From assembly GCA_015660915.1 (NCBI GenBank), contig JACTTZ010000006.1, forward strand, positions 1 to 64,000: a stretch of 64,000 nucleotides of DNA, read 5' to 3'. How positions within the stretch are numbered: the first letter of the stretch is position 1; each line of letters begins with the position of its first letter. This document shows, one piece after another, positions 1-10,210 of this stretch. Both the position numbers and the translations under genes were made by a program. The notes under the pieces were generated by a model. It was not told the origin of the DNA. It did not search any database and was given only the letters and a program-made list of their open reading frames with translations. Origin of the DNA: Methanomicrobia archaeon. Its GTDB lineage: Archaea > Halobacteriota > Bog-38 > Methanoflorentales > Methanoflorentaceae.

Positions 1-300
1 GTGCTGGTTGATTCGATTGACTTCGGTGGCGCTCCAGGAGAGCTAAAGAAGCTTTCAATAGACGACGTCGACGAGAACCGTTACGCCGACCATCAATGCT
101 GGCAGACGTCAACACCACTTAATGACTTGAAAGAACGATGTGACGTGACCATCATTGCGTGCCAGCCGAAGAGTTGGCAGCAAATCGAATTTGGACTTAC
201 AGAAGAAGTTAGTGGATCAATTCCCAATGCTATGGAGCTAATCCAAAAGGAAGTAGAGGAATTTTATGAGCCCGTTTTGGAAGAGAGAAAAGAAATCTGA
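1..300 (+). CDS. frhD: Coenzyme F420 hydrogenase maturation protease (HyaD/FrhD-like), 5' truncated by window edge
   Basis: C-terminal part of a hydrogenase maturation peptidase (DVTIIACQPKSWQQIEFGLTEEV); overlaps frhG, as in frhADGB operons. Confidence 0.7.
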   Translation: MLVDSIDFGGAPGELKKLSIDDVDENRYADHQCWQTSTPLNDLKERCDVTIIACQPKSWQQIEFGLTEEVSGSIPNAMELIQKEVEEFYEPVLEERKEI

Positions 301-1129
301 CGCCGAAAACATCGCGGAGATGCAGACGGCCAGTCCTCCGGCTGCAGAAGCAAAGACTGACGCTGCTCCACCGGAGATAACAGTAAAGCCCGCAGAAGCG
401 GAGGCGGAGGTGAAAGAAATGGCTGCTGCAAAGCCGAAGGTGCTAACGGCAGTGATGAGTGGATGTACGGGATGTCTTATATCGCTAACCGATAACTACG
501 ACATTCTTCTTGATTTGCTCGACGCGATAGACTATCGTTATGAGACCACGCTTGCGGACGTACGACAGATCCCCGATGACCAAATGGATATTGCCATTGT
601 TCACGGTTCTATTTGTCTGCAAGACAAGAGACAGGTTGACGACATACGCAAGATTCGACAGAATTCGACATTTTTAGTCGCCATGGGCGGGTGTGCCGGC
701 TCAGGCTGCGTGACTCGATTCAGTGTAGGTGGACAATCGGCGACGCCATCGCACGAATCGTTCGTTCCAGTCGCGAATCTCGTCAAAGTTGATTTCGCAC
801 TTCCCGGATGCCCGACTGGTCCTGAGGTGATCGCTAACACGATACTCGCTGCGGTGGGTGCAGACCTAGAGTACTTGAAGCCCCTCGCCGAACTTGCGGG
901 ATTTGCGTGCGGCTGTGACTTATTGACGAAAATCATCGGAAACGGACTGTGCATCGGGTGTGGCACCTGTGCCATGGCATGCCCAACGCGGGCGATTGAC
1001 ATGGCCTACGGGCGCCCGCACGTCAACCAAGAGCTTTGTATAAAATGCGGAGCGTGCTATGCGCAATGTCCGAGGAGCTTCGAGCCGACGTTTGAAATGA
1101 TAGAGAAGCGCGTCATGGGGGTGGAGTGA
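266..1129 (+). CDS. frhG: Coenzyme F420-reducing hydrogenase, gamma subunit
   Basis: [NiFe] hydrogenase small-subunit motifs (SGCTGCLISL, GGCAGSGC, LPGCPTGPE) plus C-terminal 2x[4Fe-4S] ferredoxin motifs. Confidence 0.92.
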   Translation: MSPFWKREKKSDAENIAEMQTASPPAAEAKTDAAPPEITVKPAEAEAEVKEMAAAKPKVLTAVMSGCTGCLISLTDNYDILLDLLDAIDYRYETTLADVRQIPDDQMDIAIVHGSICLQDKRQVDDIRKIRQNSTFLVAMGGCAGSGCVTRFSVGGQSATPSHESFVPVANLVKVDFALPGCPTGPEVIANTILAAVGADLEYLKPLAELAGFACGCDLLTKIIGNGLCIGCGTCAMACPTRAIDMAYGRPHVNQELCIKCGACYAQCPRSFEPTFEMIEKRVMGVE

Positions 1130-1978
1130 ATGGTTCTAGGTAAGTACAGCGACATTATGACGGTTAAGACTACGGACAAAACTCTTCAGAAGTACTCACA
1201 AGACGGTGGCATAGCCAGCGCCCTTTTGATCCACGCGCTTGAAACCGGCGTGATTGAAGGCGCTATTGTCGCTATGCCGACCGACGAACCGTGGAATCCG
1301 GAGCCATACGTCGCCACTACGCCTGAGGAGATTGTCGCAGCGGCCGGCACAAAATACGTGTTGTGTCCACTCAACAACGCGCTGAAGATTGCGGCACGTG
1401 AGAATGGCCTCGATAAGATCGGGATGGTCGGAATGCATTGCCTGACCTATGCGGTCCGAAAGATGCAGCTCTATCCGTTTGGGGCGCGTCATCTGCCTAA
1501 TAAAATGGCATTGCTTATCGGCATATTCTGCACTGAGAACTTCAGCTATACGGGGATTAAAGCGATCGTCGAAGAGCTTCACAAGGTGAATATTGAACAC
1601 GTCCAAAAGATGGATGTTTCAAAGGGTAAGATGATCGTCACATCAAACATGGGCGAGCGGGTTGAAGTCCCGGTGAAACTTACCCATAATTACGTTCAGC
1701 CGGGATGCTATATATGTCCCGACCTGACGGCCCGGACCGCTGACATCTCGACAGGATCGATCGGCTCGCCTGACGGGTGGTCGACCGTAATGCCGCGTAC
1801 AAAAGTTGGAAAGGATCTGTTCCAAAGCGCCGTCGATATGGGCCTGTTCGAGACCAAGCCAATAGATCCCGGCAAGACCGGCATGGAAATGCTGACCAAG
1901 CTCGCGCAGAATAAGTGGGATCGCTCTGAGAAAACCAGGGCGGAAAGAGCGGAAATTGGGCTTCCAAATCCGTTCTAA
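1130..1978 (+). CDS. frhB: Coenzyme F420-reducing hydrogenase, beta subunit
   Basis: FrhB family (QDGGIASALLIHALE, GTKYVLCPLNNALK, CYICPDLTARTADISTGSIGS); immediately follows frhG. Confidence 0.93.
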   Translation: MVLGKYSDIMTVKTTDKTLQKYSQDGGIASALLIHALETGVIEGAIVAMPTDEPWNPEPYVATTPEEIVAAAGTKYVLCPLNNALKIAARENGLDKIGMVGMHCLTYAVRKMQLYPFGARHLPNKMALLIGIFCTENFSYTGIKAIVEELHKVNIEHVQKMDVSKGKMIVTSNMGERVEVPVKLTHNYVQPGCYICPDLTARTADISTGSIGSPDGWSTVMPRTKVGKDLFQSAVDMGLFETKPIDPGKTGMEMLTKLAQNKWDRSEKTRAERAEIGLPNPF

Positions 1979-1983
1979 CCCCC

Positions 1984-1999
1984 TCTTTTTTTATTTTTT
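1984..1999 (+). terminator. Oligo-T terminator after frhB
   Basis: tctttttttatttttt just after the frhB stop codon. Confidence 0.5.
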
Positions 2000-2065
2000 G
2001 CAAACTTTTATATTTTTTAAATTATAATACTAGTTAGTGGAATAGCCCCGCCGATAGGTAATCAA

Positions 2066-3283
2066 ATGGAGCTGCTAGCAGACGTGGGAGGAAAGCCCGG
2101 GGTCGATTGTCGCGGGTTTTGCAGTTACTGCTACTTTAAGAAGGTTAAAGAATTTAAGCCGTTTGGGTGCCGCTTCTGTTCGCCCCTCAGTGAGGGCTGC
2201 GACTACTGCGGAAGAGCGATTGCAGAGAAGTACGCGGGGTTTAAGCCGCTTTTGCGGGTAGCGCAAGATGTCCACGCCACGCTTAAGATGAGTGCAAGAG
2301 ACCCTGAAAAGGTCACGATAAGTGGTGGAGGGGATGTCAGCTGTTATCCAGACTTACTCGAGCTGGCCGAGTTGCTTTCTAGCCTTCAAGTCCCGATTCA
2401 TCTCGGATATACAAGCGGAAAAGGCTTCGACAGCCGGGAACCTGCAGAGCAGCTAGTCGATTGCAACGTGCGCGAAGTCTCGTTTACCGTTTTTGCAACT
2501 GACCCCGGTTTACGCAAACGCTACATGGGCGACCCCTCGCCCGAGGCATCGCTTGAATGTCTCTCAACCTTCTCGACGTGCTGTGACGTTTATGCCGCCG
2601 CGGTAATCGTGCCCGGAATCAATGACGGCGACATCCTCAGAAAAACGTGTGACGATCTCGAGGCTATGGGTGCACGGGGTCTTATCTTGATGCGGTTCGC
2701 GAATCACGCGAAGGAGGGGCTAATTCTTGGAAATGCGCCCATAATGCGCGACATTGAATCTCAGCCAATCGAGAGCTTCAAGGAACTAGTTAGCAGTATT
2801 AACGACCATTACAAGCTGCGAGTGACCGGTACCCCACTGTGGGACCCCGAAATCGGATCGCCCTTCTACGTGGCAGGCCATCCGGAAGCGCACCTGCCTA
2901 GGACTGAAAAGCACGCCACAGTGATCACGGGAGCCATAGCAGGGCCATATCTTAGTTCTATATTTGAGCGTATAGCGCCGAACGTTAACGTTGTGAGCAC
3001 CGAGAAAGAGATCGCTTGTCTCATCACGCTAGACGACATTCAAAAGCTGAAATTAAAGGAGATCGACGAGACGGTCATCATACCTGGCCGGGCAATGGTG
3101 CATGATAAGGCAGTTACAGAAGCGCTGCGAGCTGACGGAGTGTATCGAATCGTACGGCGCGGACCCGAACAACTTACGCTTGATGGCGAGATGAGCATCG
3201 GCCTGCAACGTGAAGAAGTCCTGCAACGTGAAGTAGAAGGTTTCACGGAATTGATACGCACGATCAATGCTGTAGGCACATAG
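2066..3283 (+). CDS. mmp10: Methanogenesis marker 10, radical SAM (MCR arginine methyltransferase family)
   Basis: Cys-rich N-terminus GVDCRGFCSYCYFKKVKEFKPFGCRFCSPLSEGCDYCGRA characteristic of Mmp10. Confidence 0.93.
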   Translation: MELLADVGGKPGVDCRGFCSYCYFKKVKEFKPFGCRFCSPLSEGCDYCGRAIAEKYAGFKPLLRVAQDVHATLKMSARDPEKVTISGGGDVSCYPDLLELAELLSSLQVPIHLGYTSGKGFDSREPAEQLVDCNVREVSFTVFATDPGLRKRYMGDPSPEASLECLSTFSTCCDVYAAAVIVPGINDGDILRKTCDDLEAMGARGLILMRFANHAKEGLILGNAPIMRDIESQPIESFKELVSSINDHYKLRVTGTPLWDPEIGSPFYVAGHPEAHLPRTEKHATVITGAIAGPYLSSIFERIAPNVNVVSTEKEIACLITLDDIQKLKLKEIDETVIIPGRAMVHDKAVTEALRADGVYRIVRRGPEQLTLDGEMSIGLQREEVLQREVEGFTELIRTINAVGT

Positions 3284-3332
3284 CAGCTGCGAAATAAGCA
3301 TCGCTTATACAGTGCTATTGAAGAGGCTGCAG

Positions 3333-4253
3333 CTAAAGAGCAAATCCTGCGACCGATTTCGTTTTGATTTTTAGGATTAGATAGTCACGCATATATGAGG
3401 GTCTTACTTCTGCTACGTCAGATAAAGTCGGACCTTCAATGAATTTGACATTTCGTACTTTTTCGCCGTACTGGTCGTACGGAAGCTTAATCCGCATACC
3501 GTCCAAATGCATCGTAATTGGCGTGGGGGAGAGGCTTTCACCAACTTCAGGAATTTGTTCTGTAATCTCGTCCATAAGGCGGAACGGACTTACCGATAGT
3601 GGGTCCTTTTCAAGCTCTTCGCGTCTTTCATCGAGCGCTTTGCTGATCTTTGCGACGATGCCATCTAAGATCGCGAACTCAAAATCGCGGTGAAATCCCT
3701 TAGCGCGTCGACCGATCCCCCCGATGTAGGCATATGCGTAGGGAACTGCGTCGCATTCTGGGCCTCCGGTTACTATTGTCGGAACGTCAAGATCCTCATA
3801 GAGCTGATATTTGACGTCCCTTATACAGCTTAGGAAATCGCCCAGAATAAACAGCGCTAAATCGTGCTCGTTTATCAGCCCGCGCTCGCTCTTGGTCAGC
3901 TGTGCCGCGCGCCGTCCCACCCCTCGAGCGAGGCCAATGATATTCGTCTTTGCTCCATTTCTTCGGAGATATTCTGCGACGTCGCACGTTGGGTGCGGCA
4001 TATGGTGATACGCAAGACTTGGTGCGACTACGGCGATTTCGGTGCCGATAAGAGGGGCTCTAGTGATCGTTCCCAAGAGTTCCGCTGCTTTTTCCTCTAC
4101 GGCGCTGATGTCATCAGCCGGTACGAGGATCAAGAGCACCACCTCGAGCTGCATGACGTTTTTTTGCAGAATGTGGCCGCCGAGGTCCTCAACAAGCTCC
4201 GTCAATTCGTCGTGGCGGTACACGCCGCCTGTGTACATGAGAGGCTCTAACAT
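3333..4253 (-). CDS. mmp7: Methanogenesis marker protein 7
   Basis: Full-length match to the Mmp7 family by recognition (YTGGVYRHDELTELVEDLGG, GGPECDAVPYAYAYIGGIGRRAKG). Confidence 0.88.
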   Translation of the reverse strand: MLEPLMYTGGVYRHDELTELVEDLGGHILQKNVMQLEVVLLILVPADDISAVEEKAAELLGTITRAPLIGTEIAVVAPSLAYHHMPHPTCDVAEYLRRNGAKTNIIGLARGVGRRAAQLTKSERGLINEHDLALFILGDFLSCIRDVKYQLYEDLDVPTIVTGGPECDAVPYAYAYIGGIGRRAKGFHRDFEFAILDGIVAKISKALDERREELEKDPLSVSPFRLMDEITEQIPEVGESLSPTPITMHLDGMRIKLPYDQYGEKVRNVKFIEGPTLSDVAEVRPSYMRDYLILKIKTKSVAGFAL

Positions 4254-4254
4254 C

Positions 4255-4818
4255 TTACGCTCCCGCCTCTTTGAGCAGTCTGCGCCCCTGATCGATCCAC
4301 TCCTCTTTGAGTGGCTCCTCCGACGCTATGAATAGAATGTAGCTACTGGTAATGTCGTGCTTGATGATCCGATAACCTTCTGGCGCGACGCGCCGTATTG
4401 AATCGATGACTTTGCGCCGCAACTCCGTGGCAGGTTCATAGACGGTTTCGTCAGGAATATCGTCGTCGGTCGCGACAAGCACCGTGTACCGGTCGAGCTG
4501 CAAGATGTTAGCCTTGCCATAACGCTCAATTAGTTTGTCAAGAAGATCGTTGACGTAGCGCTCGTTCTTGATGTCCAACTTCAATCCATCGTCCGTATGG
4601 GTCATCGTCGCGACGTCGGAGATCTTGACATCTGGAGGCGAGACCGCGAGCTTGCCGTACAAGATGAACACGGGCTCGTCAGGATCTATGTAAATCCTTA
4701 TGTTGGATAGCGATTGCGCGACGTCAAGGTCAGACAAGATCTCGGACGTGAGCTCCTCAATTAAGCGTGCCCCTTGGTTATCAGGGGACTCTACTGCCAC
4801 TTTTTCAGAATCTATCAT
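4255..4818 (-). CDS. mmp17: Methanogenesis marker protein 17
   Basis: Mmp17-like sequence (YDP..NI.IYIDPDEPVFILYG...); adjacent to mmp7. Confidence 0.8.
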   Translation of the reverse strand: MIDSEKVAVESPDNQGARLIEELTSEILSDLDVAQSLSNIRIYIDPDEPVFILYGKLAVSPPDVKISDVATMTHTDDGLKLDIKNERYVNDLLDKLIERYGKANILQLDRYTVLVATDDDIPDETVYEPATELRRKVIDSIRRVAPEGYRIIKHDITSSYILFIASEEPLKEEWIDQGRRLLKEAGA

Positions 4819-4885
4819 GTATATCTGCGGCTTCTTCGTGGTGGCTCATCGAGATGGAGAGCTGAGTCTCGCTTTGCCTCGGAAC

Positions 4886-6118
4886 TCATTCTACAAACCC
4901 GCTGGCAAGTAGCGCAGATCCGACAGCGCCGATGTACTGCGAGTACCTCGGTACTATAACGGTCGCTCCGAGCAAGTCTTGCATCGCTTCTACCAGCCCG
5001 CTAATAAGCGAGGTCCCGCCGACCATAATAACAGGCTCTACGATTTCTAATTCTTGCAGCTGTTGGTCAAAGACCTGTTCTGCCACGCTGTAACAGGCTG
5101 CACTCGCGACGTCTTCCTTGGTTGCGCCGAGCGAGAGAGCGTTCACGAGGCTTTGTGTTCCGAAAACGATGCAATAGCTGTTCATGGTCAACCGGGTATG
5201 ATCGCCTTGTGATGCCAAGGGACCCAGCTCACTGATATCGACGCCCAAGCGCCGCGCGGTCATATCGAGGAATCGGCCTGAAGCCCCGGCGCAAATGCCG
5301 CCCATAGTGAAGCTGCCTGGAATACCGTCGATAACTGAAATTGCCTTGTTGTCCATGCCGCCAATATCGATAACCGTGGCAGGCCCTTTCTGCTTCTCTG
5401 CGAGGTAAACCGCACCTTTCGAGTTGACGGTAAGCTCTTCCTGGACGAGCTCCGCTTTCATAGTCTCTCCGACGAGCAAGCGACCGTAACCCGTCGTTCC
5501 AAGCGCTTGAATTTCAGATTTGTCCACTCCCGCCATGGTCAGCGCAGTCGTGTACGCGAGTTCGGCACTCTTCAGCACTTCAGTAGTATCGACCCATCCA
5601 ACCCCGATAATCTCATTGTCTCGCATTATCACGGCTTTAGTGGTCGTTGAGCCTGAGTCTATGCCGGCAGTCAGTCCCGTCTGTTTTTCGCGAGCGAGCA
5701 GGGTTCGTCTGAGCGCGGTGGTGACAAGAGCCTCCATTCTCGTAAGAAGTGTTTCTGCGGTGGTCCGTTCTGTAAACGAGTAGCTAATCACCGGCAAATT
5801 GGCGCGCTCATGAATATAACGTCGCAATTCGCTGCGAGTTATCGCCCCTTCGGCGCATCGGAAGCACGTGGTTATAAATACCGCGTCGACGGGGAAACCA
5901 CCTTCGACTATAGATTTCGCGCGCGCTATCATGAGCTGCAGATCAGGACTAGCGACTTCCAATCCCCACTCTCTTACCGCGTCTTTGATCGCGTCAGTAT
6001 CAACTTCGGGATAGACTATCTCGGCATTTACGGCCTCAACAGCATTTTGAATTTCCTTTTGTATCCCGCTGTATTCAGATCCGCAGGAGAGGTGCGCTAT
6101 CCTTATTCTTCGCGTCAC
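4886..6118 (-). CDS. mmp15: Methanogenesis marker protein 15 (BcrA/BadF/HgdC-type ATPase)
   Basis: [28 protein letters not shown] phosphate-binding motif and [20 protein letters not shown]; cluster context. Confidence 0.88.
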   Translation of the reverse strand: MTRRIRIAHLSCGSEYSGIQKEIQNAVEAVNAEIVYPEVDTDAIKDAVREWGLEVASPDLQLMIARAKSIVEGGFPVDAVFITTCFRCAEGAITRSELRRYIHERANLPVISYSFTERTTAETLLTRMEALVTTALRRTLLAREKQTGLTAGIDSGSTTTKAVIMRDNEIIGVGWVDTTEVLKSAELAYTTALTMAGVDKSEIQALGTTGYGRLLVGETMKAELVQEELTVNSKGAVYLAEKQKGPATVIDIGGMDNKAISVIDGIPGSFTMGGICAGASGRFLDMTARRLGVDISELGPLASQGDHTRLTMNSYCIVFGTQSLVNALSLGATKEDVASAACYSVAEQVFDQQLQELEIVEPVIMVGGTSLISGLVEAMQDLLGATVIVPRYSQYIGAVGSALLASGFVE

Positions 6119-6573
6119 GCGAGTACCTCCGCTTTGCGCGTCAGGGACTCGCAGAAGTCGCGAATCTTTCGCACGAATTCGCGAGCTTCATCATCACACG
6201 TTGGATAAGTGAGCTCCAGGCGGGGTATGTCTTTGTTACGAATGATATACTTGACGAGCTCATTAGTTCGCGCGCACCCCATACACCCAAATGAGTAATC
6301 AGCCTCGTGAACGATAATAGCAGCTTCAGCCTCTTCGATCAGGGGATCAAGAAGTGCCATCCGCCCGCGCACGCCAGAGGGAACGTCGACCGCGGCATAT
6401 TTGAGTCCTTTCTTCGGGTCTTCGGGTGTGACGTTTATGGGCGGGCTGTCTATTCCGACTTCTTTGATTTTCTGACGTATGACGCGCATCAGTGTAAGCG
6501 GTTCGTGACCGAACCTCGTGACTAGGTCAGATAGGATTAGACTATTTGACGGATATACGAGTATTTTAACCAT
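6115..6573 (-). CDS. mmp5: Methanogenesis marker protein 5
   Basis: Mmp5-like ([38 protein letters not shown]); overlaps mmp15 start. Confidence 0.85.
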   Translation of the reverse strand: MVKILVYPSNSLILSDLVTRFGHEPLTLMRVIRQKIKEVGIDSPPINVTPEDPKKGLKYAAVDVPSGVRGRMALLDPLIEEAEAAIIVHEADYSFGCMGCARTNELVKYIIRNKDIPRLELTYPTCDDEAREFVRKIRDFCESLTRKAEVLA

Positions 6574-7024
6574 TCACATCCTCTTTGGACTGTTCTTCAA
6601 TGATTTCGATGAACCGGCCGATCTTGAGCTTTTCGCGCTTTTTTTGTGCTTTGGCGTCCAATGGTTCATCGATGGTCTCTAACCCGTAGGAAATGCTCGG
6701 AAGAATGCCTGACTCCCGCTCGAGTTGGTGGAAGCCTGGTCGGGGGCCACCCCCTCGGACGGCGCGACACCGTCTTGAATCCCCTGGAGGAAACCCGCGA
6801 TCCTTAACGAAAATCCCTGACGGGTCGAGTCTCCTTAGTTCTTTTATGGTTTCATTGACTGCTTTTTCTGACCCAGTGACGATGAGTCCGAAGCACGTCT
6901 CCTTCACTATAGCATCTGTTGATAATTCATAGGCTCTTAGAGCCAGCTCACTGGGCAAGATCGGGCTTGAATCTGCAAGAACGACCATTTTTGTAATATC
7001 ATCTGATACCATTGCACCACTCAT
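6566..7024 (-). CDS. mmp6: Methanogenesis marker protein 6
   Basis: Mmp6-like (GIFVKDRGFPPGDSRRCRAVRGGGPRPGFHQLERE). Confidence 0.85.
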   Translation of the reverse strand: MSGAMVSDDITKMVVLADSSPILPSELALRAYELSTDAIVKETCFGLIVTGSEKAVNETIKELRRLDPSGIFVKDRGFPPGDSRRCRAVRGGGPRPGFHQLERESGILPSISYGLETIDEPLDAKAQKKREKLKIGRFIEIIEEQSKEDVNG

Positions 7025-7077
7025 TTCATTACGTACGTTTGTGAGCGATTATTAGTATAATTATCTAGCAATATAAA

Positions 7078-8598
7078 TCACAGAGCTTCGTTGACGTATA
7101 TCGTCTCATTTTCACGCACATTTTGAAGGGGCTTCGTGTCCAGAATTCTCCCAACAATATTGGTGCTATTGAACCGCTCACCAGTTGGCCCGTACTTTTC
7201 GTTATCCTCTAGACGGACCCCTATTAATCCTGCGTACTTGGAGGAGCGATTTGAAACACCAATTTCGGCGGCATTCACTTTTCCTATCGGCGTGTTTTCC
7301 GGCACAATGTCGAACTTCTCTGTGGTCTGCGCGCGGAACATAACAGTATTGCCATACTTTACGTACGTTTGCAGTGAACCGACTGGATTGTCTCTCAACC
7401 CCGCAACCGTCCTGATGTACGCTACGGTTTTAGGAGCCATATCTTCATAAAGCTCAATTTTAACGAGCTTATCGTGCGGAATTGCAAAGGTTTTCACACT
7501 TCTCGCTTTAAGAATGTCAACCGTGTTGAGGGGTGATTGGTGGACGACCACCGCATCATCGCCTTCATACCCTTCGCGTTCAAGACTGATGCCCAATCGA
7601 TTGACTTCTTCTTCTATTAGCGCGTAGCGCATTCCTAACAACATGATGCGCGTCGGATCGGTATAGACGCGCAACTTCTGCCCAGGCGTTGCGATTTTAA
7701 CGAGCTCTAGTCCCTCACTGACGTACCCGATAACTGAATGATTAGAATTTGACGGCGTCTCTCTTTTATAAATAAATACGTTCCCGCGGTCGTTTCCGGA
7801 CGTTCGGACTGTGATCGCGCCTTCACTCCTCGCATCGAGCATTTCAAACGGAGAAGATCGACCACGCAAGCGTGTGGACACGACATAGGTGTTCGTCACG
7901 CTATCCACTCGATAGCGGCCATCCTTGGCAAGAGCTAGAAAGTGTTCTACGCCCTCTGGAGCATCTCGTGATAGCGTCGCCTTGAAGTAGGTGTACACCT
8001 CCATCCCGGGCTCAAGCGTGATGTCAAGGTCAGACGTCGTGAACTTGTCTGTGACATACTCAAGTCGTTCAATCGGCTCGATCCTTTGAATTTCGTCACC
8101 ATTCTCAAGTTTCTCGAGAACACTCCTGCCTGCAACGGCTTTTCCTACTACAGTGTTTGTTCCATACGAGGCGCTATGTCTCTTTTTTATGAATGAAAGG
8201 TACGTGTTTGCCTGGTCAAACCCGCCAAGGCTGTACGTGATATCCCAGCGCTCGTATTCTCGTTCAGCCCGAGCGACCTGGAGGTCGCTCGGGACGGGAC
8301 CGGCTGATACTATCTGCGGCTGGGACCAATGGACATTGGCCCCTACAAACAAGTTATAAGTACGCAGCCACAGGCGTCGGCACGGCTCATTGATCTCAAT
8401 TCTGATCTCGCCTTTGTTTGTGTAAACGGCATATTCCTTGACGACGTCGAGTTTTTGCGCTTCTCTGCCCTTGATGATGCCCACGATGAGCCCATCGTCG
8501 TAGGGGGTGCCTGTATGCTCAAACGCATCGCGTAGCGTACGAATGGCTGCATCGAGCACAACCTGTTTTCCGTTAAGAACAATGGACTTTGCGCACAT
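7078..8598 (-). CDS. mmp3: Methanogenesis marker protein 3 (UPF0288, cyclophilin-like domains)
   Basis: Full-length Mmp3-like protein (VEHFLALAKDGRYRVDSVTNTYV, KIELYEDMAPKTVAYIRTVAGL). Confidence 0.9.
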   Translation of the reverse strand: MCAKSIVLNGKQVVLDAAIRTLRDAFEHTGTPYDDGLIVGIIKGREAQKLDVVKEYAVYTNKGEIRIEINEPCRRLWLRTYNLFVGANVHWSQPQIVSAGPVPSDLQVARAEREYERWDITYSLGGFDQANTYLSFIKKRHSASYGTNTVVGKAVAGRSVLEKLENGDEIQRIEPIERLEYVTDKFTTSDLDITLEPGMEVYTYFKATLSRDAPEGVEHFLALAKDGRYRVDSVTNTYVVSTRLRGRSSPFEMLDARSEGAITVRTSGNDRGNVFIYKRETPSNSNHSVIGYVSEGLELVKIATPGQKLRVYTDPTRIMLLGMRYALIEEEVNRLGISLEREGYEGDDAVVVHQSPLNTVDILKARSVKTFAIPHDKLVKIELYEDMAPKTVAYIRTVAGLRDNPVGSLQTYVKYGNTVMFRAQTTEKFDIVPENTPIGKVNAAEIGVSNRSSKYAGLIGVRLEDNEKYGPTGERFNSTNIVGRILDTKPLQNVRENETIYVNEAL

Positions 8599-8614
8599 GC
8601 CTGTTCGACATCCG

Positions 8615-10210
8615 TCAGGTAGCCGCTTTCTCGCTTTCTGTTAGCACATCAAGCACTTGTGCCGTCGGTCCGACGGAGATAATCTTGCCCCCGCGCATGA
8701 GGGCTGCCCTGTCGCAGACTTCCTTAACGAAATCGAGATCGTGCGAAACAATCATAAAAGTCTCGCCAATTTCCGTACGCGCCGTCAGAATTGAGTTTGA
8801 CACGTCTTTCTTGGTGATAGGATCCATCGTTCCTGTTGGTTCGTCGAGTATTACGAGGTTAGGCTCGCGAATCAGAACCTGTGCGAGAGCCACCCGATGT
8901 CGCTCTCCTTGGCTTAGCTCATCTGGCACTTTTGCAAGTATACTCTCGCTCTTCGTCTCACTAAACCCAGCCGCCATGAGAGTCTGTACCGCTTTGTGTT
9001 CCGACAATTCGGCCGGAAGTTCTAGGCCGATACTGCTCGTCAGGTTGTCCAAAACGTCGCGAAACGGGTAAAGGTCATATTCTTGATAGAGAATGCCGAT
9101 ATATGGCTTGGCCCTTCCTCGGTTGTCCGGACCGGGCAATGTCATGTCCACCCAGTCGTCGCCAACACGTACTAGGACCTCCCCGTTCGTTGGTTCGAGC
9201 ACGCCTGCGATAATCTTCGAAACACTTGTTTTTCCGGCTCCACTCAGTCCAATTAGCCCAAAAATTTCCCCTTCGTGGACATCAAAAGAAACCTTGCTCA
9301 CGGCTCTGATTACCCCGCGATCGAGTGTCACGTACTTCTTTTCTAGCTCTGCCACTCGTACTATCGTGTCGCCAGAAACGACCTCGTGTTTCTTGATTTC
9401 CCCCACGGTACTCAAAAACTGATCGATGACCTCTTTCGGGGCGCCTTCCTTAATGATTCTCCCATCTTCTAGCAATATTGCTCTATCAGCTATCGATTCA
9501 ATGTCTTCGGGAAGGTGGGAGGTGACAAGTACCGCCATGTCGTTCGTTTTGGCCTCATTTTGGATTACCTTATGGATGATCGCTGCTGTCTTCCGATCCA
9601 GAGTGCCGGTGGGCTCATCGGCGAGTAAGATGATCGGCGATTTTGCCAACTGACGGGCCAAAACAACCCTTTGTTTCTCCCCGCCGCTGAGATCGCGGGC
9701 CATGTGCATCATGCGATGTGATAGCTTCACCTTATCTATGAGCTCAGATGCTTTGTAAATTGCTTCAGAATCGCCGTACCCGCGGTCTGTGAAGTTCCTC
9801 ATGACATTTTCAATAGCGCGCTCGTCTCCATAGAGAGCAAAAGTACGTTGCAGCATTATTGCAACGCGGCTTCTAACGTCTCTTTGCACATCGCTCTCAG
9901 CATTAGCCCACGCGTCGAATCGGAACAACTGCATCGTTCTGGCACACACGGGACAGGGTTGCCCAACTCGACTCGGCACATCAACGTGTCGACAGTTTTG
10001 ACAATACGCCACGTTAAAATAGATCTTGCCGCTTGTTGGCTTGTACTCTTTCAGCCCTCGTATAGCGTGGAGCAAGACGGTCTTTCCAGCCCCACTTTTG
10101 CCAATAATTCCGAGTACTTCACCCTCATCTACTGTGAAATTGATGCCCCGTAAGATCTCAAATTCTCCGAACGTTTTGACCAGATTCTCAACTTCTATCA
10201 AGACGGCCAT
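8615..10210 (-). CDS. atwA: Methyl-coenzyme M reductase activation component A2 (double ABC ATPase)
   Basis: Two ABC cassettes ([40 protein letters not shown]) with a CxxC..CxxC insertion; mmp cluster context. Confidence 0.92.
   Translation of the reverse strand: MAVLIEVENLVKTFGEFEILRGINFTVDEGEVLGIIGKSGAGKTVLLHAIRGLKEYKPTSGKIYFNVAYCQNCRHVDVPSRVGQPCPVCARTMQLFRFDAWANAESDVQRDVRSRVAIMLQRTFALYGDERAIENVMRNFTDRGYGDSEAIYKASELIDKVKLSHRMMHMARDLSGGEKQRVVLARQLAKSPIILLADEPTGTLDRKTAAIIHKVIQNEAKTNDMAVLVTSHLPEDIESIADRAILLEDGRIIKEGAPKEVIDQFLSTVGEIKKHEVVSGDTIVRVAELEKKYVTLDRGVIRAVSKVSFDVHEGEIFGLIGLSGAGKTSVSKIIAGVLEPTNGEVLVRVGDDWVDMTLPGPDNRGRAKPYIGILYQEYDLYPFRDVLDNLTSSIGLELPAELSEHKAVQTLMAAGFSETKSESILAKVPDELSQGERHRVALAQVLIREPNLVILDEPTGTMDPITKKDVSNSILTARTEIGETFMIVSHDLDFVKEVCDRAALMRGGKIISVGPTAQVLDVLTESEKAAT

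Noticed and set aside
601-1002. 133-aa minus-strand ORF in frhG
   Set aside because: Antisense to a well-supported hydrogenase subunit gene.
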